NCBI GenBank assembly: GCA_030770535.1
Contig: JASVEC010000263.1
Coordinates: 1-23,496, forward strand
Source: Batkoa obscura
Taxonomy: Eukaryota > Entomophthoromycota > Entomophthoromycetes > Entomophthorales > Batkoaceae
DNA length: 23,496 nucleotides
Reading direction: 5' to 3'
The translations under genes were made by a program, and so were the position numbers. Below are positions 1 to 9,629 of this stretch, piece by piece. Each line of letters opens with the position of its first letter. The first letter of the stretch is position 1. The notes under the pieces are model-generated. The model saw only the letters and a list, made by a program, of their open reading frames with translations. It had not been told where the DNA came from and ran no database searches.

Positions 1-391
1 ATTGTCCTAAAGCAACTGATAGATGTACTCATGGCGGTCTTTCCTATTTACCAAGCTACAAAATGCTCCACCATGTTGGAATTATTATAATGGTAAATGG
101 GAATGTGCGGCATATGAATCAAATGGTAAATGCAACCCATCTATCTTTTATGTTGATGTTAAAAAATGTAACTACCCTGCTCCACCTCCCTCCCCTCCAT
201 CAAAGTATTGTCCTAAAGCAACTGATAGATGTACTAATGGCGGCCTTTCCTATTTACCAAGCTACAAAAATGCTCCACCATGTTGGAATTATTATAATGG
301 TAAATGGGGATGTGCGGCATATGAATCAAACGGCAAATGTAACCCATCTATCTTTTATGTTGATGTAACCAAATGTGATTATTCTTATTAC
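1..391 (+). repeat. Tandem 206/207-bp coding duplication
   Basis: The unit starting ATTGTCCTAAAGCAACTG at base 1 recurs at base 207 with only scattered substitutions and one base of length difference in an A run. The units are about 95% identical by eye, so the duplication is recent or is kept homogeneous by exchange between copies. Confidence 0.9.
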
Positions 392-394
392 TAA
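1..394 (+). CDS. Cysteine-rich two-module protein, 3' part (5' end outside window)
   Basis: I do not recognise the family. The visible part is two copies of a 69-codon module (unit 1 from base 1, unit 2 from base 207). Each module has about six cysteines and the segments CPKATDRC, NAPPCWNYYNGKW and GKCNPSIFYVDV. They are joined by a proline-rich linker (PAPPPSPP) of the kind that separates modules in extracellular fungal proteins. Tryptophan/tyrosine-rich, disulphide-rich repeats suggest a secreted binding module, perhaps for carbohydrate, but that is inference. The copies differ at only about ten bases. Unit 1 has four A's where unit 2 has five (around 59-64), which throws the first module out of frame with the rest. 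Either the gene is broken there or one base of a homopolymer was lost in sequencing. The stop is TAA at 392-394, with AATAAA at 429-434. The start lies upstream. Confidence 0.6.
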
Positions 395-710
395 AGATAT
401 TTTAAATTTACGTAATTGGAATTCAGTCAATAAATATTATTTAAATAAACAACAACTATTATACTTTCTTTTTAATGGGTTATTAAATAATAATTTCAGC
501 ATAACTTTAAATTGTTTTTAATACTATTAATGTAGTTTACTATTGTATTGAGCTACTTAAACTAAACACTAATGCAATCTTAAAATTAGAAAAAATAAAC
601 TATACTTTATATTTAGTAGACTGTAAATTAAACTTAAGTTGTCAATTAACATGTAATGAAGTAACAATTAATAATTATATATATTATCTCCTTTTATCAC
701 AAAAAAGAGC
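395..710. other. Intergenic, AT-rich; right part duplicated at 3191-3370
   Basis: No gene is visible. From about 540 to 710 the sequence aligns, with divergence, to the reverse complement of 3191-3370. The last ~50 bases before the tRNA are nearly identical in the two places. Confidence 0.7.
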
Positions 711-783
711 GCCTTCTTGGCTCAGTTGGCAGAGCGTCCGCCTAGTAAGCGGAAGGTCATTGGTTCGATTCCGATAGAAGGCA
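711..783 (+). tRNA. tRNA-Thr (anticodon AGT)
   Basis: A complete cloverleaf of 73 nt can be drawn. The acceptor is GCCTTCT pairing with AGAAGGC, with discriminator A. The D stem is GCTC/GAGC, the anticodon stem TCCGC/GCGGA around loop CTAGTAA (anticodon AGT, read as IGU after editing), and the T stem ATTGG/CCGAT with loop TTCGATT. There is no intron. A T5 run at 796-800 can serve as the RNA polymerase III terminator. The body is identical to the copy at 3118-3190 on the other strand. Confidence 0.95.
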
Positions 784-951
784 TGGAGATAAAAAATTTT
801 TCCATGGTCTCTTATCATTTTAAATTGGTAACATTACTACTCTTTATTCCGCATAATAAGATAACTATGAATTCATGTATAATAATAAACTTTCAAATTA
901 TATTAAACAACCGTGTTAAAAATTTAATTGATGTATATTTTAATATAGAAA

Positions 952-2710
952 CTAAATGAATTCTTCATGACAGATAATATTTTCCTTTTCTAAATAAGGT
1001 AAAAACAACTCAAGCATATCATAATCAATTGGTGCTAACACCCCTTTCTTAGTAAGTATACCATCTAAAATAAGTTGAGTAGCAATACCACAAGGTACAC
1101 CTACAGTACGTGCCATAGCCGAATAACCATTAGGTTCACCATATTCTAATAAGGTAGAAGTTAAAGTTTCCTAAAATTAATAAAATATTAGTTTGTTTGA
1201 TAAAAATTAATTTAGAATTGATTACCTTTTTCCCTTCTTTAGTTACAAAGTCAAATCGATGTTGCAATATAATCATATCTCTTTCGCCATCTTTATATGT
1301 CATCTTTTCTTCTAATGTATTACATAATGTATCCAATAAATTGCCTTTAGTAGTAATAGCATCTTCACTAAAGAAACCCAGCCATTTCATTCCTTTAAGT
1401 ATATGTTCTTTAACACTTGGTTCATAAGCTTCTAATTTACAGTGAGAAATTATAGATTTTTGAAGTTCCCTATTTTTGTTAGTTAATTCTCAAAACTCGC
1501 TAATAATATTTACTCTTCATTAGCTGGATTAAGATTTAATAATGTGGATACAATAGTCATCTTTTAACAAAATTAATATTTAACTTAGATAGTGTAATAA
1601 TAAAAATACCCAACTACATTGTTGTTGATCTAAGAATGGCTTTGGTGAGTCATCTAATAAACCAAGATCTACTAAGGCTTGAACAAAAGGTGGAAAGACC
1701 TAAAAAATGTAAATGTATGTATTAAAACTAACACAAAACGCTTACTGAATATCTTAAGGAACCTCTAACTACTGTTTCAGCTTCAGGGATAGAATATCTA
1801 TCATTATAAAAAGAAGAATCTCTATTAGCATAAGAGACTAAGGAAAAAGCAGGGAAAATGTTTATAGGTTCTACACTACGCATTAAATCTTTTCCATTAA
1901 CTTCTTGAATCTAAAATGATAGTAAATCTTTTAAGCCTTAATCAAAAACAATTCAGAATTTCAATTACTTTTCCATTTTTTAAAAATTTAGCGTCATTAC
2001 GTAAAGCTAATAAGACCCCTCTTGAACTCCAAGAAAATTTATAACCTAATGGATTATTAGATGCTTCAGGGGCTGGTAAGCCACCACAAAAACTAGTAAA
2101 GGATTTGACTTGTTTGCCTTCGGCATGGGCATCACGGATAGCTTTAACAGCATAAATATGATCTACTCCAGGATCCAATCCAATTTCATTCATAACTGTG
2201 ATGCCAGCTTGTTTACATCTAATCCAATAATTTTAAAAAAAGGATCTAATTCTACAAAATAAATAATCTTACTTTTCATCTAATTCTAACATAGCTGGTG
2301 AAACATAAGAGGTTGTAACTACATTTTTCTTATATCTTATAGCCGAATTGATTACTTTGACATGATGGATATACGGGATTAAACTAATCACTAAATCATA
2401 TTTGCTTACTAAATTATCTAAACTAGCTTCATCATTCACATCTACTTGAGCCCCATGTACACGTGAACTATCATATTTATTACTAAGAGCAACACTTCTT
2501 TCTAAGCGATAACTAGCTATTGAAAAAATTAGAAATCGTTATGAAATATGGTGACTTTAATTACCTATAGTAATTATATTGTTTTCATTTCTTAATAAAT
2601 AATCCACACAGGGGGCAGCCACGTAACCAGAACCTAATAACAAAATTTTTCTATATAAAAAAAGTTAAAATTCATAAACATTAGCTATATAGCAATTACT
2701 TTTCACTCAT
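952..2710 (-). CDS. LYS9: Saccharopine dehydrogenase, L-glutamate-forming (saccharopine reductase), 9 exons
   Basis: This enzyme condenses alpha-aminoadipate semialdehyde with glutamate to saccharopine, the penultimate step of fungal lysine synthesis; it is cytosolic and uses NADPH. Exons in transcript order are 2710-2700, 2650-2565, 2516-2273, 2218-1969, 1910-1746, 1699-1610, 1560-1514, 1469-1226 and 1170-952. They join into 1356 nt, 451 aa (yeast Lys9 is 446). The N-terminus is [15 protein letters not shown], a Rossmann GxGxxA-type nucleotide site. [31 protein letters not shown] and [20 protein letters not shown] are hallmark Lys9 segments, and the last exon carries [16 protein letters not shown]. 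Introns are 44-59 nt. All begin with GT, and all but intron 6 (AAAAG) end in TAG. The gene looks intact. A TGACTCA site lies about 100 bp upstream of the start. Confidence 0.95.
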
Positions 2711-3117
2711 TTTTGAATAAATTTCAATACCAATAATTCTATTTGAGCTCTTTTTATATACTTTTTGAACATATGCTTGCTATCTTTTTTCAGTTAATCA
2801 ATCACTCAGGGTGACTCATTTATATTAACTCAAATTTTTTGGTCTTATTTATATTGATGAGCCTGCTTTTTTTAGTAAAATGTGGTAACTAATATTCTAT
2901 TATTAGAACATACATATCAAAACTACTATAGTTTAGAACTAATTGATACTAACTTTTACACAATATTTAATATTTTAATATACGAATTGGAAAATAAATC
3001 CAACATCAAAAACGTCATAATATATATGGTAATAGCTAAATGCATGATGATTTCATTAAAAAAAGTTGTTTATTATAAAATTATAGTTTTTTTTACTACA
3101 AAGTTGATATAGATATA
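2711..3117. other. LYS9 promoter and 3' flank of the second tRNA-Thr
   Basis: AT-rich DNA between the LYS9 start and the minus-strand tRNA. Apart from the TGACTCA site I see no gene. A 76-codon open frame at 2882-3112 has the low-complexity composition of translated AT-rich DNA. On the minus strand the first T4 run after the tRNA lies about 40 nt beyond its 3' end. Confidence 0.6.
2812..2818. promoter_or_regulatory. Gcn4/Cpc1-type element TGACTCA upstream of LYS9
   Basis: A perfect TGACTCA lies 102 bp upstream of the LYS9 ATG, with a one-mismatch relative (TCACTCA) at 2802-2808. In yeast and filamentous ascomycetes this heptamer is the binding site of the bZIP activator Gcn4/Cpc1, which induces lysine and other amino-acid genes under starvation. 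The site is seen; its use here is inferred. Confidence 0.6.
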
Positions 3118-3190
3118 TGCCTTCTATCGGAATCGAACCAATGACCTTCCGCTTACTAGGCGGACGCTCTGCCAACTGAGCCAAGAAGGC
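3118..3190 (-). tRNA. tRNA-Thr (anticodon AGT), second copy
   Basis: The reverse complement is identical over all 73 nt to the tRNA at 711-783, with the same cloverleaf and anticodon loop CTAGTAA. Its 5' flank (3191 onward) is the diverged duplicate of the flank at 540-710. Its 3' flank is unrelated to that of copy 1, and no T4+ terminator lies close to the 3' end. It is likely functional, but terminator placement is less convincing than in copy 1. Confidence 0.93.
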
Positions 3191-3427
3191 GCTCTTTTTT
3201 GTGATAAAAGGAGATAATGTATATAATTCTTAATTGTTATTTTATTATATGATTAATAGTTTAAAACTCGATCAAATGTTAATTCAATTATAGTCTACTA
3301 AATGTAAAGAATAATTTATTTTTCTCCGATTTTAAGACTATATTAATATTTAGTTAATATCTCAGAATAACTATTTAGCAAATAATAAAATGTAAATCTT
3401 ATAACAATCATTGTCTATTTAAATAAT

Positions 3428-3530
3428 ATGAGGATGTATTTTTGTATTTAAGAATTTTACTGACAATTTTTCCACATAAATAGCGCTTAAAAAATGGAAA
3501 AATAATGAAACTAAAAAAAACAGTCTCATA
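3428..3530 (+). mobile_element. Hairpin MITE, copy 1
   Basis: A ~100 bp non-autonomous element. Left end is TGAGGATGTATTTTTG, and the core contains ATAGCGCTTAAAAAATGGAAA. The right end (CAGTCTCATA) has drifted from the family's CATCCCCATA. No coding capacity. Confidence 0.75.
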
Positions 3531-3748
3531 TATTTATTGGTTAAATTCCAATTATACTCTATCCGGAACACAATGATTGCCATGATTGTTAGTGAAGGGG
3601 TATATTAATAATTGTCATATTTTGATGAATCTTAGCAGATAGTTTTCTTAACTAAGAAATTTTTATAGAAACACAATAAAAATAGCATAGTAATATAATA
3701 AAAAGCTATTTTTTGATATAAAAATTAATCTAAATAATTTAGTATAGT

Positions 3749-3853
3749 ATATAGGAATGTATTTTTTTTGGTTAACAATTTTAATAACAGTTATTCTACT
3801 CAATAGCACTTGAAAAATGGAAAAAGTAGTGGAATCAAAAAAACATACTTATA
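3749..3853 (+). mobile_element. Hairpin MITE, copy 2 (diverged)
   Basis: Left end TATAGGAATGTATTTTTTTT, core CTACTCAATAGCACTTG then AAAAATGGAAAAAGTAG, right end AAACATACTTATA. Both ends are recognisable but mutated, so this is an older copy. Confidence 0.65.
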
Positions 3854-4318
3854 TCTGATATATTCTAATTATATCTATAAAACAAACTATTTCTATAATC
3901 AATTTTAATATTTTTAGAACTATCATTATTATTTGATTTATTTTTTATAGTTTCATAGCCAGTATAATTATTTAATAGCTTAATATTAATATTATTTATT
4001 AAGATTGCTTTTATAAAATCAATAGTACATATTTTAGTATATGATTTACAACTACTGTGAAATCTGGTACTTAATGGTTGGAATCAAAAGCAGTTTTTGC
4101 TTGATAGACTTGAATTATGAAGAATAGCAAATAATAGGCTATGGACTATATAAAACAAATAGAATAGACAATACTCCTGTAAAGCATACATAAAATACTA
4201 CCAGAAAGATTAGTAATATATATTAAAATATTATTAATGTTTTTATATCCATTATACTCACCTTTTATTTGTTATAAAATTATTGTTAATATTTTAAAAT
4301 ATTAAAATTTATAAGAGT

Positions 4319-4411
4319 ATATGGGGATACATTTGTTTAAGGATTTTACTATTAATCTTTCTGCTCAAATAGCGCTTAAAAATGGAAAAAGTAATGAACT
4401 CAAAAAAAATA
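4319..4411 (+). mobile_element. Hairpin MITE, copy 3 (right end lost)
   Basis: A good left end (TATGGGGATACATTTGTTTA) and core (CTGCTCAAATAGCGCTTAAA). After the A run the terminal repeat is missing, so the copy is truncated or heavily mutated on the right. Confidence 0.7.
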
Positions 4412-4581
4412 TTAATTTACTTTAAACAGTTTGTAAAAACAGTATTAGCTGATTCATAATTAAATAATAATAAACTTAATAGACAGTTGGTTATTTTAAT
4501 TATATAATTTTTTAAAATATTCTACTTTTTTATTATTTTATATCCTTTTTTAGCTTTTTTTATATAAATTTTAATTATTAT

Positions 4582-4683
4582 TTGGGGATGTGTTTTTTTG
4601 TTTAAGAATTTTACTACAATCTTTCCACTCAAATAGCACTTAAAAAATGGAAAAATAATGAAACCAAAAAAAACAGTCTCATT
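4582..4683 (+). mobile_element. Hairpin MITE, copy 4
   Basis: TTGGGGATGTGTTTTTTTGT at the left, TTTCCACTCAAATAGCACTT in the core, and AAACAGTCTCAT at the right end. The drifted right end matches that of copy 1. Confidence 0.72.
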
Positions 4684-5006
4684 TTATTTTTAAATTATTA
4701 TTGTATTACTATTATAAGAATTAAAAAAGTCTAAATAGTAATAAGATAATTATTTAAATAAAAAGTATTTATAAAATAGAATATATAATTAGTTAATTTT
4801 TTCTATGAAAATAATATCAAAACAATTTAAAAGTAAATAAAATAAGAGGTTTTTTATTTTAAAATTATATTTTCATAAAAAATAAAGAATTTACATGAGA
4901 TTTAACTAAAGTTTTAAAAATAATAATTCAAACTTTAGAAACTAATCATAGTAATAATTGGTCCGATTTTAGGCATTTTTATTGCCCAGTTTAATTTTTT
5001 AGTAAG

Positions 5007-5107
5007 TGGGGATGTTTTTTTCAATTTTATTACTTTTCCATTTTTTTAAGTGCTATTTGAGTGGAAAGTTCGTTAATAAAATTCTTAAACAAAAAAATAT
5101 ATCCCCA
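5007..5107 (-). mobile_element. Hairpin MITE, copy 5 (reverse orientation)
   Basis: Both terminal inverted repeats are intact here: TGGGGATGTTTTTTTC at the left and ATATATCCCCA at the right. The core GTGCTATTTGAGTGGAAAG reads as the reverse of the other copies. It is flanked by AG on both sides where most other copies have TA. Confidence 0.78.
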
Positions 5108-5231
5108 AGTACTTTTTATTTAAATAATCATATTGTTACTATTTAGTCTCTTTCAAAAACAACTAAAAATTACATATTATTTAGTTATCAAAATTGCTTA
5201 TAAAAACAATCATATTTCTAAGAAATTTATG

Positions 5232-5353
5232 ATACACTAGTAAAGATTTCAGATAGTCACTCTCAAAAATCGATTTATTTAGTAAAAATTTATCGTATTT
5301 TACTAAATAAATCGATTTTTGAGAGTGACTATCTGAAATCTTTACTAGTGTAT
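5232..5353. repeat. Perfect palindrome: two 56-bp arms around a 10-nt loop
   Basis: Arms 5232-5287 and 5298-5353 are exact reverse complements (outer end ATACACTAG/CTAGTGTAT; central parts AGTCACTCTC and GAGAGTGACT). The spacer at 5288-5297 is ATTTATCGTA. No mismatch was found over 56 bp. Outside the arms complementarity stops abruptly. The sequence is unrelated to the MITE family in this window. Confidence 0.93.
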
Positions 5354-7899
5354 AATTTAAATATTAAGATGTGTGCAGAAATTTAAATTTAAATAATTTA
5401 TATCTTATATTGACACATTACACTTTAACTTAAATTTATTTTTATTATTAAAGCCATAAAATGTAAAATTGTTATTGATCTGATTGATAGTTTTTATTAA
5501 AATCATAAAGCATTCTAATATTAAAATTAATTTAACATTAAATAGACTTAAATATATATAAGATGTAATTTTAAATATAAAGAAGATAATGTAAATAAAA
5601 AATAATAAAATCTCATTAACTTGATATATTATTAGAAGGCTTTATAATATATACGACAAAAAGAAATGAATGTGGTTAAACCTATTATTAAATTATTATT
5701 TATTTGTTTTTTGTCATAAAATTCTAATTTAATGTCTACCTTGAAAAATAGAATCATAAAATTAAAATATAAATGATATATATTTTATAAATTTATTCTA
5801 ATAGTTTTTATTTATAGCTTTCTTTCATGCTTTACTAGGAAGTATTTACTAAATTATCAGATAATTTTTATAGTAAAACTTAAAACTGTGGTTTTATATC
5901 TTTAAAATAGTAAAAGGCTTAATGTTTTAAATGTTCACTTTTTTAATTAGCTATCAAAATAGTTCATTGATCCATTTTGTTTAAAATATTAGTTTTTGAT
6001 TAAAAATGAAGATTTTATGATTATCTATATCTCAATTTTGTTAAATTTTATTTCTCTATTTATTGCAATTATTTACTCAGTTTAGCTCTAATGTTCTAAA
6101 GTATTTAGGCTGAATGTAAAAAAAGATTATTTTAAATAAAGTTTTATCTTGTATATTCAATATGCATACATATTAAATATACAAATTAATTATAACAATA
6201 GTACATAAAATATCTATAAAAGAGATTGATTTAGGGTGTTAATCAAAAATAATAATTTTACTAAAATGTAATAATATGTGAGCTTAAGGTTCAACTAGAA
6301 ACTAGTGCATTTTTAATTATACAAGAATTATTAAATTTTAATATGTATTTTGATAGCTTATTTAATATAAATAGATAAATAAAATATAAAATATTTAGAT
6401 ATTTTTAAACAATATAATAACTTAATCTTATTCTGCCTTTTATAAAATTAATTTTAGTTTAACCAAACCCTGTTTTTTGAAATGACGCTTAGTTTAAGTT
6501 GGCTGGGTTTTCTAAAGGTTGGGAGGTAAAATAAAATAAGATTCAGATAATCAATAAAGAGAAAGGAATCGAAGAATTGATTGGTTAACATCTATTTTTA
6601 GGGATCTAAATAAAAAAACAAGGAATAACTAAGGGGGGTTAAAATTAATTTAAACTCTTGTATTTTAAGGGGAAAAATACAACTATCTTTTTTTTAAATC
6701 AAACTTATTTTTGTTTAATTTATTTTAATAGTACAAAATAAAACCAAATAAAACTATTATTTTAAAACTTTTGAAATTTTACTATCTAGTCTTCCCGAGA
6801 TAGCCTCTTGATAAAGAATATGGCCTTATTCTAAACATTTAATTTATTATTAATTGTCCTTTAGTGTACTTATCAGTCTTATTTTTTACCATTTATTCTT
6901 TAAAATCTAAAGGTTCTTTTTTTTAATTATTTGTTTCAGTTAATTCTTTAGTTTATTTATTTAAAAATAATGATAACACAAAAAGCAAAAAAAGTTATAT
7001 TGTCGTCCATTGTATTATACTATAAAAAACTAGATTCTAAGAGTGAGTTTTAATGTTTATTAAATATTAACATTATTAATATGCTAATTAACAAATATTA
7101 ATTTCAAATGAAATAAAATTAGTTCATGTTTAGAATTAAAAAACTTGATTCGAATATGTTTAAAATAATTTTAAACCAAATTAGAAGTTCCTTAGTAATA
7201 ATATCAAACCAAAAGGTAGGGTAGGGTGTTCAAAGTAAAAAGGAAATAAGATGAAGTAAGGTTAAAAGTGAACCACGTTTTTATACTGAGAATGTATTAG
7301 ATTTTAAAGAAAATTTGCAAAAATGATGTCATTTTATAAGCCCCTAATTTTTTAAATAAATTTAAAATCCAAATTATGGGGAGTCTTCAATATGAATAAT
7401 TTATAAATATGGTCATTCATAGGCATAATGAAAGGTTAAAAATAACAGACAATTTCATCTTCTAAATCAAGATCAACCTAATCTATAAATTTATAAGTTA
7501 CTTAGCCTTTGAAGAAAATTGGTAAAGAGATTAAGTGAAATTTTAACTATAAATTAATGCTAAGTTGAATTTCATGAGCATTAACTTTCTTTTTTATTTT
7601 GTAAATTCAAAATTTATTTTATTTTATAACTCATATTTAAATATTTAAACTGGTTTTAAACGTCAAGTTTCTACTTTAATTTTATAACTAAGTGTATTAT
7701 TATTTATCACTCTTTTAAATTATTTAAGTGTATCATCAATACCCTTATCTTTGTTCTGCTTGTATAAGTGATAGTATATATACAACACATCTTTAGATAA
7801 TTATTTTTTAAAAATAGTTTATGCTATATTGTTATATTAAAGTAGCATAGCATAATAGAATCGAAACTCAAGCGCAATATATAAACCTAAATTAACATA
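5354..7899. other. 2.5 kb AT-rich region, no gene seen; includes promoter of the Rua1-type gene
   Basis: No credible ORF, exon chain, RNA gene or MITE copy was found on either strand. Long A/T runs dominate, with a few G-richer patches (for example 6480-6650 and 7205-7270). Candidate TATA boxes for the downstream gene are TATATATA at 7774-7781 and TATATAAA at 7878-7885. Confidence 0.55.
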
Positions 7900-9441
7900 A
7901 TGTATTTAAACAGTAATCCATTGCTTAACAATAATAATAATAATAATTTATTACCACCATCACAACCATTTATAAGATCGCAGTCTGATGCAGTTAACAA
8001 TAATGATAATTCATTAAACCTAGATATGGCTAAACAACAACAGCAAGAGAATTATGATAATAACAGTGGACTACGTATGAAGAGGTACAATTCATTGCCA
8101 GATGTAGCTGAATATTTGGATCCTAATCAGCAACCAACGAATAATATGATGAATAATAACAATTCAAATAACAATAATTCACAACAAATAAATTCTTTGA
8201 TGGCAGCATTCAATCAAAATAATAAGTTATATGAGAAGAATTCAACTTATTTTAATACTCAGCATTTGACGAATAACCAAATTCAAAATCTTCACTTGCC
8301 TCAGATCATTACTACCAATTCCAACAATCATTCTTCTAACTTAAACGTTAATCACTATGATCATAGTTTATCTTTACCTATGTCTGCTGGTTTACCAGTA
8401 CCTTTGTCCGCAGGTTTATCTATGCCATTATCTGCAGGTTTATCAGTTCCATTATCTGCAGGTATGTCAGTATCTTCCCATGAAAGTGTTAATAATTTAT
8501 CACATCCATCTTCAGTACCACACTCGCCTATTTTTAATATTGAACAATATAGCAATAATAATAATCAATCAAATAGTCATTTATTATTAAATGATAAATT
8601 ACAATCAAGAAGGTTACCTAATGAAGATAATCATTCACATCTCATAAATGAAATGGCTTATAGTCAAGGTTATACAGTGAATTACTCACATAATAACCCT
8701 ACAAATAGCAATAGTAATATAAGTCCAATGTCCCCTCATTTTCCAGCAAACCCATCGAATTATCAGCCTTACTATCAAGACAATTTAATGTTAAACAGCC
8801 AAATGAAAAGGGCAAAGATAGAAGATAACTTCAATAATACTTTATTCCAGCATGCTCATGTTAATAGTTATTTAAATCATCAACATCCTCATGGTCATCA
8901 TGCCAACAACAATCCTCACATGTATAGTATTAATGAATCTGGTATGCCAATGGCTATCCCTATTCAAAATGCTCCTGCTCCTGATGCTGCTACTGCCCAA
9001 GCTGCACAAGAAGCCATCAACGCTTCTGCTCATCTTCCACCACCAACTGATGATAGCGACCCAGAAGCAGTACCACGCCGTCAACATTTAAGATATCCAG
9101 GGGATTTATATACGCCCCAATGGGTGAGATTTGGGGGTCATAAAAAGGAAGGATATTGTGATTTATGTAGTCCAGGAAAATGGTTACAGTTAAAGAATAG
9201 TGCTTATTGGTACCATAAACAATTCTATCATGGGATTTCCTCAGTATCCGGAAAATTCTTTTCAGGGCCTATTCAAACACGTCAAAAAGATGCTGAAGTT
9301 GTTGAAGGACTTTGTCATCAATGTCAACAATGGATCCAAATGTCATCTGCCAAAAGAAGAAATTCAGTGCTTTGGTTCCGCCATGCTCATAAATGCCATG
9401 TTTATCATAAACCTAAATCCATCTTTGGTAAAAGGGTTTAA
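7900..9441 (+). CDS. Rua1/Meu26-type (Rua1_C domain, PF14616-like) putative transcription regulator
   Basis: An intronless 513-aa protein. The C-terminal domain (about residues 394-505) has the fungal Rua1 C-terminal signature: LRYPGDLYTPQWVRF, then C420/C423 with H439/H444 (YCDLC, YWYHKQFYHG), then C472/C475 (CHQC) with W492, H495 and C499. This is a two-unit putative zinc-binding arrangement. The family includes Ustilago Rua1 and S. pombe Meu26, known or presumed regulators. The N-terminal ~350 residues are disordered in appearance. They contain poly-Asn/Gln runs, a basic cluster QMKRAKIED near residue 302 (possible nuclear signal), and a short SAG-repeat block at residues 157-190. The start is the first ATG after in-frame stops. 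Nuclear location and DNA binding are inferred; the targets are unknown. Confidence 0.85.
   Translation: MYLNSNPLLNNNNNNNLLPPSQPFIRSQSDAVNNNDNSLNLDMAKQQQQENYDNNSGLRMKRYNSLPDVAEYLDPNQQPTNNMMNNNNSNNNNSQQINSLMAAFNQNNKLYEKNSTYFNTQHLTNNQIQNLHLPQIITTNSNNHSSNLNVNHYDHSLSLPMSAGLPVPLSAGLSMPLSAGLSVPLSAGMSVSSHESVNNLSHPSSVPHSPIFNIEQYSNNNNQSNSHLLLNDKLQSRRLPNEDNHSHLINEMAYSQGYTVNYSHNNPTNSNSNISPMSPHFPANPSNYQPYYQDNLMLNSQMKRAKIEDNFNNTLFQHAHVNSYLNHQHPHGHHANNNPHMYSINESGMPMAIPIQNAPAPDAATAQAAQEAINASAHLPPPTDDSDPEAVPRRQHLRYPGDLYTPQWVRFGGHKKEGYCDLCSPGKWLQLKNSAYWYHKQFYHGISSVSGKFFSGPIQTRQKDAEVVEGLCHQCQQWIQMSSAKRRNSVLWFRHAHKCHVYHKPKSIFGKRV
8362..8475 (+). repeat. Intragenic SAG tandem repeat (about 21-nt unit)
   Basis: Within the Rua1-type gene, the motif PLSAG/PMSAG followed by L or M and two or three residues recurs four to five times (residues about 157-190). 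It is encoded by variants of a ~24/27-nt unit ending TCTGCTGGT or TCTGCAGGT. The nucleotide copies have drifted at third positions while the peptide is kept. Confidence 0.7.
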
Positions 9442-9629
9442 AAAGCAAGGCAATTTTTCACAGATTATTTTTTAAAACAGGATTTTAGCTTTCTCCTTTC
9501 TTTTTTCTAGTGTATTTTATTTTAGATTTCAAAAATAAAAAATAAAATTTATTTATTAACTATTTGCTTTAATGACTAGTTTTATTTTAATATTTACTTC
9601 TCACATATTAAAATCTATTAAATAGGTGT

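Larger units (their letters stand above)
540..3370. repeat. Inverted duplication of tRNA-Thr plus 5' flank, arms 540-783 and 3118-3370
   Basis: The arms are inverted and about 2.3 kb apart. Identity is complete in the tRNA, very high for ~50 bp upstream (shared CTCCTTTTATCACAAAAAAG) and patchy further out (shared ATTTAGTAGACT). LYS9 sits between the arms. Confidence 0.8.
3191..5231. other. Gene-free AT-rich DNA with five MITE copies
   Basis: No coding region, RNA gene or intron-bearing gene could be built on either strand. About a quarter of the stretch is MITE sequence. The first ~180 bp is the duplicated tRNA 5' flank. The remainder is AT-rich without recognisable features. Confidence 0.6.

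Noticed and set aside
717-959. 80-codon open frame on the plus strand
   Set aside because: It begins inside the tRNA-Thr gene and continues into AT-rich 3' flank; the peptide resembles the spurious translation of tRNA genes.
2882-3112. 76-codon open frame upstream of the second tRNA
   Set aside because: Ile/Lys/Asn/Tyr composition of random AT-rich DNA; no motif, no splice context.
3428-5107. Regularly occurring repeats considered as a CRISPR-like array
   Set aside because: Spacing is irregular (about 210-460 bp between copies), copies have inverted ends and TA flanks, and the genome is eukaryotic; a MITE family explains them.
8872-9091. Overlapping short frames inside the Rua1-type gene
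   Set aside because: The main 513-codon frame explains the region and carries a recognised domain.
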